This document shows, piece by piece, positions 23,365-34,121 of a stretch of DNA of 64,000 bases; the stretch's first letter is position 1, and each line of letters starts with the position of its first letter. The notes under the pieces were generated by a model. That model was given only the letters and a program-made list of their open reading frames with translations, made no database searches and was not told where the DNA came from. Position numbers and translations under genes: made by a program. This stretch comes from Apiosordaria backusii (lineage: Eukaryota > Ascomycota > Sordariomycetes > Sordariales > Lasiosphaeriaceae), in the NCBI GenBank assembly GCA_030549205.1, contig JAUKTV010000023.1, forward strand, positions 124,001 to 188,000, written 5' to 3'.

Positions 23365-25284
23365 TCAAAAAGATCTTGCCCTCCCTCTGGCCCTTTTATC
23401 CTGATCATCCTTTTCCCTAAGATACCCGAACCCTGTTCTAGTAGTTGTCGTCTCCCCACCTGTCTCGGCATAGCTCGGCAGCTCCGATGAGTCTTGGTTC
23501 TGCATTTGGAACCCATCGGCCACCGTGTCTGACTCCGCAACAGGGTCGTGGCTCTGGTTCTGCTGAAAGTTGGCGCCTGTCACATCTTCCACCCTTCTCG
23601 GTTGAGCACCGTGGTTGTTCTGCATCTGAAACCCATCGGCTACTTCCTGCTCTTCGTCCGGACCCCTTCTCCCTAAGCGGTGTATTAATGGCCCATCCAG
23701 TAGCAATACTTTTTGTGCATCTAGCTCCTCGATGGTTCGCTGGCGCCGCATGAATCCCCCGTCATGCAGTGGATGTTGCTCTTGCGATGTTGAGGGAGTC
23801 GCACTTGACGGCGAGCCTGGTTCGGTTGGCGAGGGCAATATTGACGGAGCCAGGGGTCGACGGCGAATGTGATTTTGTTCAGGTAGCGGTGTTTGTCCTG
23901 GCCCCGGGTCAACTGACGCAGAAGCTTGCTGCCGCTGCCCAGGCGATATGGTTGTTGGTGATGTCGGGGAGGAGGGTTGTGGTTGATAAGCTGGCTGAGG
24001 CTCCGCCGGGAGTGAGGAGGACCCTGCCTGCTGAGGTTGGAGACAGAACCCGTACTCCTGCAGGCCATCATCCGAGTAGCCCGGAGTTCCAGAACTGGTC
24101 GTGATTTCGCGCAGTTTGTTGGGCGCATCCCAGGCCATCTGAGACTTCGACCAGAGGCCCCTTCGCTTTCGGATGGCGAGCGCAAATAAGAGAGTGAGGG
24201 CGATGAACATAAGAACAAAGTTAAAGAAGGCCTCGATGAGGGGCAAAATGAATGTCTCGATATCTGTGTATCCAATGTAGCTGTCAACCCCCAGGACCGT
24301 ATAGGAATCGTATTCACTTATGTAGATGGCCATGGTGACAAGTAGGCGGCAAAAGGTAAGCACTGTCGAGACCAAGTACAAAGTGGCAGCCTGAGTAAGG
24401 TATCAGTGAGCCTATTCGAGATGGCAACAAGGGCGGAGATCAATAATAGTCAGAGAGCTTTGCAGACGTACCTTTTTTAAGATGATATTCTCCTTGGCCT
24501 TATGAAGCACATAGGAGGCGAAGCCAAGGGTTGGAAAACTGGTGACCCACAAGCAAATATTCAGCGCGTTGTGTAGACGACTGGTTCTCGCAAGCTTCTC
24601 CACGTAAGGTCCCCTAGCCTGTGCTATATAGGCTTGGTACTGTTCCCATTCTTGCCAGTCAACCACACCACCTTGCCTCATCGCCCCAGCACTTGCCCAT
24701 TGGTAGAAAGTAACGTCGGCCTCTGTACGGATTGCAAGGAGCATGAGAGCGAGAGTAAGCAAGATGACTGCCCATAGAAATGCCGTGTATCTCAGATATC
24801 TTCGGATCGGAGTTTTTTTCGCCCCATTCAAGCAAAAGACAAAGCCGCTGCCAAGTTCGACGAAAGTAACAAAGAGGAGGATATCGGCGATGTTCTGGAG
24901 TGCTCTGGCGGTATGGAAGATGTGGTATACTGCTTGTCGAAGACGCTCTGCTCTCCCTATCGGCCCAAAGCCACTGTCGGCAGCCATCCAAATGTTCAAG
25001 CCAACTTGTACAACCTGACATAGCATAGAACTGCAGAAGAATGGTCCAGTTAGCCATCAGGAGCCAGACATTGAAGTGGACTGCAAACAAGCACTGAAGG
25101 CAACTACTCACAGAATCCAGAACGGGTATATGGCCTTTATCCAAGCCACACCTACCCGGGCTGGGTCACCTCTACGACGTACGACGCAGAGGCTCACAAA
25201 CCAAAGGATGAGCAGCGGTGTGATCCAGATCCCCGCAAGTACCGCATGAGCCGCAGCAAAACCGCTAAGCCAGGCCTCCATCAT
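23365..25284 (-). CDS. Seven-helix integral membrane protein with long cytosolic tail
   Basis: Exons (minus) are 25284-25112, 25030-24472 and 24390-23365, with introns of 81 and 81 nt; junctions close at phases 2 and 0, giving 585 residues. Seven hydrophobic segments are spread over the first 370 residues: near residues 8-36, 45-75, 95-120, 135-155, 205-225, 245-270 and 290-315. A Pro/Ser/Gln-rich tail of about 200 residues follows. The tail contains two copies of VADGFQMQN about 40 residues apart, and LPSYAE, an LPxY motif of the sort bound by WW domains of Nedd4-type ubiquitin ligases. The topology suggests a fungal 7TM or receptor-like protein, but I do not recognise the family. The start is the first of two consecutive ATGs. 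The 5' exon was placed by choosing the second of two CAG acceptors, since the first runs into a stop. Confidence 0.8.
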
Positions 25285-27517
25285 GTTGGTCAACGTCGGG
25301 ATCCCGGGGCCGTCGTCGAGCCGACGCGCCCTCGCTGGGAGTTGTAGGTATCGCGGTTCGTTTCTCGGCTGGGTGTCTACAGTCCACGCCTGACAAGCGA
25401 GGGATGGAAAGGGGATCGAGGGGTGGAGGGACGAGAAACGGAACCATACCCATACAGGCTAGCCGAATCCTTCTGATGCTGACTGATGACGGTTTTCAGG
25501 ACTCGACTACGCCGTAGCTACGCTGTCAGCTACAGAGGGTTTAGTATACGCAGTAAGGACGTTGGGTGAGGGGAGGGAGAATGGTTATCGCGCGCTGTTA
25601 TGCGCTGATCGTTCTCCCACTCCTGACGAGACTGTCAGGAGTATCACGAAGGACCGCGACTGGACGGCCCGATCCAACAAGGTTGCATTGGATTAGGGAC
25701 CACGGCCCTTGCAGCTTCTGGGGTTGCATGGTACTGCATTCCCACGATCGGATTGGTTGCTGAGCATGGCATTGTGCCTTACTTGCTTCCCAGACTGTCC
25801 ATAGGTTTCATGAAACCAGGAAAACAATGAGTGTATTAACAAGTCGAGGCGGTATATACGCCTTGGAGGAGAAAGCTAGTTTCTCTCATGCGATAGAAGA
25901 CCACCTTTGCGATGAGCACTCAGGCTGATGCCAGGATCCCCAGATCTCTGAAGCTGGATGCAAGAAATTGGTTCCCCACAGGCGAGACTCCAAAGTTCTT
26001 TGCTCCACCCCTCCCGCTGCGCCGCAATGCTTCGAGGCAGTGCCGAACCCCTGATGGTTTGCATGCAGCGATAAACCACCCCTAACCCTTATCAATCGCC
26101 TTTCTGTTTGATCATGATCTTCCAGTCCTTTTCCAGCCGACGAGACCTCCAGAGGAGTTTACACAACATGAATGGCCGCAAGGCCGTCAACCTCATATTG
26201 GCGGCTTGAAGCTTGAGCTATCATGTCACTGGCGCTGCTTCTATTCACAACTGAACGACCAAGCTGGGGAGAGACATGGCAGTCAGTCTGTCGTCTCAAA
26301 ACACATTCGTTATCCACTGGAGTCGGGGACACTTGAAGATTGTCTACTACAACCACTAGCCCTACCTGCATTCACAAGTCTGGATGTTAAAAGGAGAACT
26401 CTCCGTCTGGAACATGCCAGGTCTAGGATTGTTAAACACCTGGACAATTTTGTTGTCAGTTGTTGGTCAACGACTCCGAAAATCTAGAGTAAGAGAATCT
26501 GTCTTGCAGGCAGCCATGGCGAGATAGTCTCCCCGGCCCATTTGCTTTTCCAATTCCAAAAATGGATCGATTCCTCCCTTTTGACCGGGTTGACTCATCA
26601 GCATTAGAAGCTTTGCTGTACCGATATCTGATGGGTGTGGTAAACCGGCAGCCTTGAACTGTAATTCAAGATAAGGCCATGTGGACTACCGCATTCCACA
26701 TCTGGTGGACCGTCGTCACTAGGCGCAGGGTGTTGAAGACAGATAAATTCCAGTACCTTTCACTATTAGGTACAATGCTCAACAAACAGAACAGGCTACA
26801 AAAAAGCATGCTGTGTGGCCACTGGCTGGAATAACGAATGGGAGTGCAACTTAACCAATATAATTCCCATGCAGTGCCTGCAAAAGGCTTCCACACCCAG
26901 GACAGGCGACAAAGGTCCCAGCGGGAGCGCCCTGAAAATGGAAGTGGAGTGCGGGGCATCTGTGTTTGACAGCTGCTGGGTTTCCCCGCCAGTCGGCAAC
27001 TCGGAGATCTTTCGACTGCTGCCCCTCCTTCCCGAGCTTCGGCATCCGCCAAACCAACCCGCCATCGGAAGAGACACGGGAGCACCAGTTGGTTGGAAAC
27101 GACGATGCGGCTAGTGTGAGTGCTAGTGCAAGCCTGTTATTTGTCAACCTTTTGACTGGATAACGGTTGATAAGCCTTCCAGGTTGTTATCGCGCCACTA
27201 TTTCTCGAAGTGGTGGTTGAACGACATGGCGGGGTTGACGCCCACGCACACCCCTCCAGAACCCCTTATCACACCAAGATTCTGATTGACAAATCAGCAC
27301 TCTGCGATTGTTATCAACCATCATGGGACGACAGCGGGCGAAGCCGGGCAGGCAATGCAGGTGCAACACGGTGGTGAAGATGAGAGAGATGAGAGGCAAG
27401 AGAAAATGGAAGGGTATATGAAGGCCATGTCTCTCGCCTCATCAGGAGGTTGAGATCTTGATATCGGCACATCAAGTTCAACATATTTCTTTCCTTCGTC
27501 TCCAAACAACCTTCACA
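25285..27517. other. Long spacer (2.2 kb)
   Basis: It lies between a minus-strand and a plus-strand gene, so it holds both promoters. A CCAAT-like element and short ORFs are present, but nothing that reads as a gene. The last 100 bases are probably leader of the amine oxidase gene. Confidence 0.4.
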
Positions 27518-29696
27518 ATGGGCTCTATCGCCGCCGACACCCCTCATCCCTTCGATCCTCTCTCCTTGGCCGAGATTGAGACGGCCATCAACACCGTCAA
27601 GAAGGCCCACGGTCAAGTCTTCTTCAATGTCGTCTCTCTCCAAGAACCCCGCAAAGCTGAGATGACAGCCTGGCTTGCGAACCCCGAGACCACCTCCAGG
27701 CCAAAGCGGTTTGCCGACGTCGTGGTGATCGCCCCTGGTGGAAAGGTCTACGACGGTCTTGTTGACCTCGCTGAGGCCAAGATTACCAAGTGGGATCTGT
27801 TGGATGGAGAGCAGCCTATCGTGAGATTCGCCCGTGGACGAATTTTCCCGTTTCAGCCACTAACAAATAAGCCAGATCACCATGGAGGAACTCCAGCTGG
27901 TTGAGCACGTCGTCCGCAAGGATCCAAAGGTCATTGAGCAGTGCATCATAAGCGGTGTTGCCCCCGAGGACATGCACAAGGTCTACTGCGACCCCTGGAC
28001 CATTGGCTACGATGAGCGGTTTGGAAACAAGGTGCGGTTGCAGCAGGCGCTCATGTATTACCGCCCAGACATCGACAACTGCCAATACCAATACCCCCTC
28101 GACTTTTGCCCAATCTACGATGCCGACAAGGGCGAGATCATTGCCATTGACATCCCCAAGGTGCGCCGCCCGCTCAGCAAGGCACCATCTATGGACTACC
28201 ACCCTGCCGCTGTCGAGGCCAGAGGCGGTTACCGCACCGATCTGAAGCCCATCAACATTACCCAGCCTGAAGGCGTTTCGTTCAAGCTCACCGGCAGAGA
28301 GATCGAGTGGCAGAACTGGAAGTTCCACATCGGTTTCAACTACAGAGAAGGTATTGTGCTCAACAACATCACTTTCAACGACAAGGGCACCGTCCGCCCC
28401 ATCTTCTACAGACTCTCTCTTGCCGAGATGGTTGTTCCCTACGGCAACCCAGAGGCTCCTCACCACCACAAGCACGCTCTCGACCAGGGCGAGTATGGCG
28501 CTGGCTACATGACCAACAGCTTGTCTCTTGGCTGCGACTGCAAGGGCTCCATTCACTACATGGATGCTGAGTTCCCCACCCGCGACGGTGGATTGCGCAC
28601 CATCAAGAACGCCATCTGCATTCACGAGGAGGATGCTGGTATTCTTTTCAAGCATAGCGACTTCCGTGATGATTCCGTCATCGTCACTCGTGGCCGCAAG
28701 CTGATCATTCAACAAATCTTCACCGCCGCCAACTACGAGTATGTTGTCGCCTGGGTGTTCCATCAGGATGGTACTATTGCCCCGCAGATCAAGCTCACTG
28801 GCATCCTCAACACCTATGCCATGCTCGAGGACGAGGACACCCATGGTTGGGGCACTCAAGTCTACCCCGGCGTTAACGCCCACAACCACCAGCATCTCTT
28901 CTGCCTCCGAATCGACGCGAACATTGACGGCCCCAACAACACAGTGTTTGTCAACGACGCCGTGCCCAGCGAGGCGCCTGTCGGTAGCCCCGAGAACTAC
29001 TACGGCAACGGTTTCTACAACAAGCGCACCAAGCTTGCGACCGAGGGCGAGTCCAAGACGGACTACAATGGTGCCACCTCGCGCGCCTGGGAGATTGCCA
29101 ACACCAACAAGCTCAACCCCTACAGCAAGAAGCCCGTCAGCTACAAGCTTGTCAGCAGAGAAGTCCCGGGCCTCATGCCCAAGGAAGGCTCTCTGGTGTG
29201 GAAGCGCGCCTCCTTCGCAAGACACGCCGTTCATGTTACCAAGTGTAAGCTTATTCGCGGTCCATTCACTATCCCAACCTGTAGCTAACCCATGACATCA
29301 GACCGTGACGACGAGCTCTGGCCTGCAGGAAAGCACGTGCCCCAGACCTCTGGTGAGCCTTCCCGTGGCCTTGCCGAGTGGATCGGTGACGGGACCACTT
29401 CCATCGACAACACCGACATTGTCCTCTGGCACACTTTCGGTGTGACCCACTTCCCATCCCCCGAGGACTTCCCCGTCATGCCCGCCGAGCCCATGATACT
29501 CCTCCTCCGGCCCCGCAACTTCTTCGCCGGCAACCCTGTGATGGATGTCCCTCCCAGCTACGCCAGCACCCCCAGCCAGATCCTCGCTGGCAAGCAGGGT
29601 GTGTTGGACGCAACTGACAAGCTTAGCACGCTCGCCTTCGCCAACGGCAACGGTGCCAGCTGCTGCAAGAGCAATGGTGCCAATGGTACTCACTAG
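27518..29696 (+). CDS. Copper amine oxidase (primary-amine oxidase)
   Basis: Oxidises primary amines to aldehydes, releasing ammonia and H2O2. It uses copper and a topaquinone made from its own tyrosine. Exons are 27518-27820, 27876-29244 and 29302-29696 (introns 55 and 57 nt, branch CTAAC), giving 688 residues. The cofactor tyrosine is Tyr388 in the family motif N-Y-E-Y. The catalytic base region is LDQGEYGAG, and the copper ligands are the paired His in HNHQHLF and the downstream His in HTFGVTHFPSPEDFPVMP. There is no signal peptide. The C-terminus lacks a clear SKL-type peroxisomal signal (it ends NGTH), so I infer a cytosolic enzyme with less certainty. It likely serves nitrogen scavenging. 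Confidence 0.95.
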
Positions 29697-30132
29697 ACTG
29701 GCATTGGAATGATGACATGATGGAAGGAAAGCATTTGGGTGAGGAGTTGTTTGCTGTTTTCTGACTTTGTTCTTGGATACCTTGATTATTGTTGTACTTT
29801 TAGTTTTTCTTTTGCCTACCTACGGTTGGATATCTGAATAGGACAAGCGTCGCATTGTTATTGCAAACCCCCCTCCATGGAGACAATATGTGAAGTCACG
29901 AAGGTTGTGAGATTTTGCTTTTTGCTTTTCTAGGGGACGGAATCTTCACGCTGTGTCACCTTGGGCTTTTATCACGCGCAAATTGGTCACGGCATTTTGT
30001 TTAATGCAGCTTTCACTGATATTGCTCGATTGCTGATCTCCAGAGATCCAGTCCAGTGTGAAGATACCAGTCCTCCTTCCTTGAAAACCACTCTCCCTCG
30101 CAAAGGCCCTTTTTGTGCATACCCTATGAACA
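29697..30132. other. Spacer between convergent genes
   Basis: 3' flanks of the amine oxidase and the eqolisin-like gene. T-rich stretches occur; no further feature is seen. Confidence 0.4.
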
Positions 30133-30996
30133 TCAGAGTATTTTACCAAGAGTACACTTCATGCCCCGCTCGTCAATGTCCTCTTTCCTCTCAAAGAACC
30201 CACACAGCTCCCTGACAAACTCCCCCACGTCATCCTTCTGCCCATTCACATACCACTTCTCCTTCGCGGGGCCCTTCCTCTCCCCCGCCTTCCACAGCTG
30301 CCCGTCCTCGGTGGCCCACTGCATCTCCTTCATCACCACGGTGCCAAAGTCCAGAGCCTGCAGCTGCGCGTCCGTGCTGGCCGGGCGAATCTCCGCCACC
30401 CACGCCGCGTGCGTCAGGCACAGCTCCGTGTCGTAGTTCTTGATAATGAGCTCCATCGTCTCCGACGTCCGCAGGTTGCGCCACAGGATCGCGACGTTGT
30501 TGTGGTCCTTGATGGTCAAAAACGTGATGGCGATCTCGTCGCCCTTCTGAATGTCGAACCTGGCGCCTCGCATCTCGTCCATCCAGTTCACTGGGTTCAT
30601 TTCATTGCCGGTTTTGTCGTACGAGGCCGACCAAGCCTCAAAGGTGGCAGTACCGTCTCGGCCAATGGCCATGTCGATGCCCACGGAGGCGCCGGAGCCG
30701 CAGTTGCCGTTTGTGCCCAGGATCATGGCGAAGGTGGCGTTGGCTCGGGGGTTGCTGTCAGGTACCGGGGGGAACTCCCCAGGGACGGCGATGACGCCGT
30801 ACAGAGCGGAGAGAGGGCTGTCGGTGGTGGTCTCGATGCCTAAGCCGGCCCAGTTTTCGTTGAACACTTTCTCTCTGTCGTCGGTGCGGGTGGAGAGAGG
30901 GTGGAAATCGCCAGCAGGGCTGGAGACAGGGATGGCATTTGTGATGGCAGCCAGGAGGGACAGAGCCGTGAACGGGATAGCGAGGTTGAGCTTCAT
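30133..30996 (-). CDS. Secreted eqolisin-like (peptidase G1/A4 fold) protein, copy 1
   Basis: Single exon of 287 residues. A signal peptide (MKLNLAIPFTALSLLAAITNA) precedes the mature chain. Family marks of glutamic peptidases are NENWAGLG at the start of the fold, a VPGEFPPVP strand, SVGIDM, GDEIAITF, LCLTHAAWVAE and DFGTVVM. When aligned by eye with the fungal eqolisins I know, the two catalytic positions appear replaced: Gln by Ser in GASVGIDM and Glu by Ala or Ser in EAWSASY. It may be a non-catalytic lectin-like member rather than a protease. Copy 2 lies 0.9 kb upstream in the same orientation and copy 3 at 62182. The two tandem copies are diverged. Confidence 0.8.
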   Translation of the reverse strand: MKLNLAIPFTALSLLAAITNAIPVSSPAGDFHPLSTRTDDREKVFNENWAGLGIETTTDSPLSALYGVIAVPGEFPPVPDSNPRANATFAMILGTNGNCGSGASVGIDMAIGRDGTATFEAWSASYDKTGNEMNPVNWMDEMRGARFDIQKGDEIAITFLTIKDHNNVAILWRNLRTSETMELIIKNYDTELCLTHAAWVAEIRPASTDAQLQALDFGTVVMKEMQWATEDGQLWKAGERKGPAKEKWYVNGQKDDVGEFVRELCGFFERKEDIDERGMKCTLGKIL

Positions 30997-31876
30997 GTTG
31001 ACTATATTACGAACAAACTCTGGTTTCTCGAGGGCTTGTACGTGATTGAAGTTGAGTCTGTAGATGGCGCACCAGCGAGAAGGTGACGAATTTGGGAACA
31101 AGCCCTAAATAGCCAGACCAGGCGAGGGGAATATATGCCCAGGAAAACCGCTGCCATGACCTCATACGTCAGGCGGACTACCTAGGATAAGATAAACAAA
31201 TCACAAGGTCACAAGGAGCAACCGGACTGAAAGAAATTTCATCTTCCACGATAGTTCTGGCGGATCGTGACCAGTGGAGCAAAATGGAACCAATAGAGCA
31301 ACTGAATTCCGCCATCTGACTACCTATCGTGACCTAGTACCGTGATATCTTTCGGCCGCTTCAACTTTTACGGTGGCAGGAAGGTGTGGGCCACTCATCA
31401 GGGTCAGTAGACCACACCCTCAGGCGAGCCAGCCAGAGAGAAAGAGCTTTGGTAGGCAAGAGCACCCGAGTTGTACGAAGCACTCAGGAAGACGAGCTGA
31501 AAACTGATTCTTGAAAAAATATTATCTTCCAGTTTTCTCAATCACCATGGTTTGAAACCGGGAGCCATAATGCTAACAATGTTTTCCAACAAGGGCTGCG
31601 CAGCAGTAGTAAGAAGGAGATTTTCTCTGGAGACACAGATTCTGCAGTGTATTACTCGGCTTTGTCACAATCGCGACACTTACAATGTTTTTTTTTCCAA
31701 TGCTACCAGTTCTTATCTTGCCAGAAGGCGTGACAAAATTGGGTTTGCTGTACTGAATTGCTGACTACCAATGGTCCCTAGTTGCCCTCCTTCAGGACCC
31801 CCTTGTCTTGAATACCCTAAAGGCATGCAATCAACTGTGTAAGATCTTCCTTCCCCATCTACCGCCTGTTGAAGGT
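30997..31876. other. Spacer upstream of eqolisin-like copy 1
   Basis: Contains a TATATT element on the minus strand near 31130-31136, about 135 bases before the start codon. Otherwise it shows no gene content. Confidence 0.4.
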
Positions 31877-32815
31877 CTAAGAAGCTCGCCAACAATAGAC
31901 CCCTCTCAAACTACCCTCAAGATTAACATAGTTGCATGTTACCTCAATCCACCAGCCATGAACCCCATCAGTTAAATCGCCTTTTTCCCCAAACCAGACC
32001 CAGTAATCCCTCCCAATCCCGGTATCGTCGTCAGATGGGTACCACGACAATTGGTCCGCGGTCACCCACCTCAGATCTCTGAACACCACCTCCCCGAAAT
32101 TCGCGATCCTCAACCCCTTATCAACCGCATCCGCCCATTCTTGCACCAACCACATCACATGTGTCTGGCACAGACCCTTGCGGATATTGGTGTGGGTAGT
32201 CTCAAACAGCTGCCCCGTCCTCTTATTAACCATCCCAACTGACGCGGAGTTCAACGATAGTTTTGTGACGTTGATGAATATCTCGTCGCCGCCCTTCACT
32301 TCGAAGGGGAAATCCTGCTGATCATCGATCCAGTCAACCTGGTCCATGCCGTCCCAGAGGTAGGACCAGGCGGAATAGGAAGCCGTGCCCTATGACACGA
32401 TTTATTAGCATGTTCAAGAGAACAACAAGAGAGTTCGTCAACCTACGTCGGAATTGATATGCATATCGACGCCAGCTCCAACCGTTGCACTCGTCCCGCA
32501 CGGGTCAGTCGCGTGCGTACCGAACCTGTCGCCCCCATACAGGACCGAAAAGGAGGCGTTGGAATAAGACATGCGGGCATCAGGCGGCGTCGAGGTGAGC
32601 GGGAGAATGAAGCTGCCAGTCATGCCTGTGGCAGGGCCGTAGCCCGAATACTTGGTGTCGACAACCAGGCCAGCTGCTCCGTTCCAATAGGTCGTGCCCA
32701 TATATAGGTCACGTCGTAAAGAATGATCACCAGGGCTGGGAACGGGGGTGGCATGGGTGATACCGGCGAGGAGGCTAAGGGCCCAGAGGGCCGTGGTGAT
32801 GAAGCGGAAGATCAT
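31877..32815 (-). CDS. Secreted eqolisin-like (peptidase G1/A4 fold) protein, copy 2
   Basis: Two exons, 32815-32447 and 32389-31877, with a 57-nt phase-0 intron (GTAGGT...CATAG, branch GCTAATA), giving 293 residues. An N-terminal signal peptide (MIFRFITTALWALSLLAG) is followed by the eqolisin fold: WNGAAGLVV, GSFILPL, TVGAGVDM, GTASYSAWSYLW, GDEIFINVTKL, CQTHVMWLVQE and NFGEVVFRDLRW. The catalytic Gln position in VGAGVDM and the catalytic Glu position in AWSYLW look substituted, as in copy 1. The mature chain has Cys in DPCGTS and near the C-terminus (TCNY, YCW) for disulfides. A TATAAATG element lies about 190 bases upstream. Confidence 0.8.
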
Positions 32816-34121
32816 GTTGACTGACTGTGCGGTGAGTGGTGAGGGCCTGCTGTGCTTCCTAGAAGGCTGAAAATCATCCAGCCAAGTAGCTGAAGAAGAT
32901 AAAGGAAGAGTCTGACCACGATAGTCTGATAGAAGTGTGGTCAGATTGGCGAACAAAGATGTCCGTGGAACGTCAGATAGGCGGCTAGGCCAGGGGGCGG
33001 AAACATTTATAGGTAGGAGGACTTGCCAACCAAAAAAGTGAAACAGAAGAGCAGCCAGCCTTAACGTTCGCTCGCTCTGCGATAAGCCCTCATTGAGGAC
33101 TTGGGATGACTGGAGCAAGTGCTTGGGTAGGTGCTGTGATCTTTGTCGCACTTTCGGTGAGTGACCCACGGCTTGGTAACTGACTCGGAGTGGGACATCC
33201 CGACTTCGGTAGGATGGAAAGAGCTCCCTATGGAAGGTTCTATTTGACACGGGCCAAATGTTCCTAAAGTCACCCAGAGAGGAAGAGCTTTTGAGTTCTT
33301 GCTTCCAGGTTGCCTAAGGTACTAGACTTGTGGCCAAAGCACCTGAGCTCCGAGAGCCACTCCAAACAACAAAGAGCCGGGAGGGGACGGATAGCGCAAC
33401 CTTTCACAGGCAAAATAGATGAAATACCCAGGTTTTTGGCATCCTCTTCATCACCCTGCTCCTACTCACTGCGAAAATTCGTTCAAGTCCCACCATGACG
33501 TCTCCTCATCATAGTCCCCGTCCTCCGCTCAAAGTGAGATTGAGGACAGCGTCATGGCGATAGTGGGGGAGAGTGCGGTAAGCAACCACTAAGGTTGAGA
33601 TCAAGATAACGAGCAAAAGTCAAAATAGTTGCAGAGGAGTGGATACTGGAAAACTTCCTGTGTAAAAGGAAAAAGAGTAAAAAATAAGTTCAAGATGAAT
33701 TCCCGCGGATTTTATAGCCGGGCTGTTTCACCGCTTCAAAAGTGCCCCCCTAATGATGTCAAAATCGCTGTTCTAGTTTTTGGGCAGTGCTGTTCATCCG
33801 AAAGAATGTGCATCTGAACCTCCATAAAGGTGGTTTGTACGTATGGTCGTTCGTATGGCAAAACAGCGAGCCACTCGGCCACGTCGGGTTTTGCTAAGTC
33901 AACCCGAGCGGCTCTTGGGACTTGAGGACAAACAGCCCCTGGCTTCGCTGGCCCAAAGGCACCAATCACTGACGCTAAGGTAGCAAGCCCCTAACCCAGG
34001 ATAACATGAAGCAAGCAGACGGAGGAACAATGTCGCAGACATCACCGGCAATCTCACCACCATCACCGAAATCGTATTATGGTCAAGATAGAGTCAAAAC
34101 AGCAGTGTGTATATTTTCAAC
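32816..34121. other. Spacer upstream of eqolisin-like copy 2
   Basis: Contains the TATA element noted separately. Short ORFs only; no family features. Confidence 0.4.
33004..33011 (-). promoter_or_regulatory. Probable TATA box of eqolisin-like copy 2
   Basis: TATAAATG on the minus strand, about 190 bases before the ATG at 32815. It is the best TATA-like match in that flank. Confidence 0.4.

Noticed and set aside
27816..29234. 472-residue open frame on the minus strand
   Set aside because: Antisense shadow of the copper amine oxidase, whose codons at third positions are strongly GC-biased. Low-complexity Val/Leu/Gly/Asp content, no motif.
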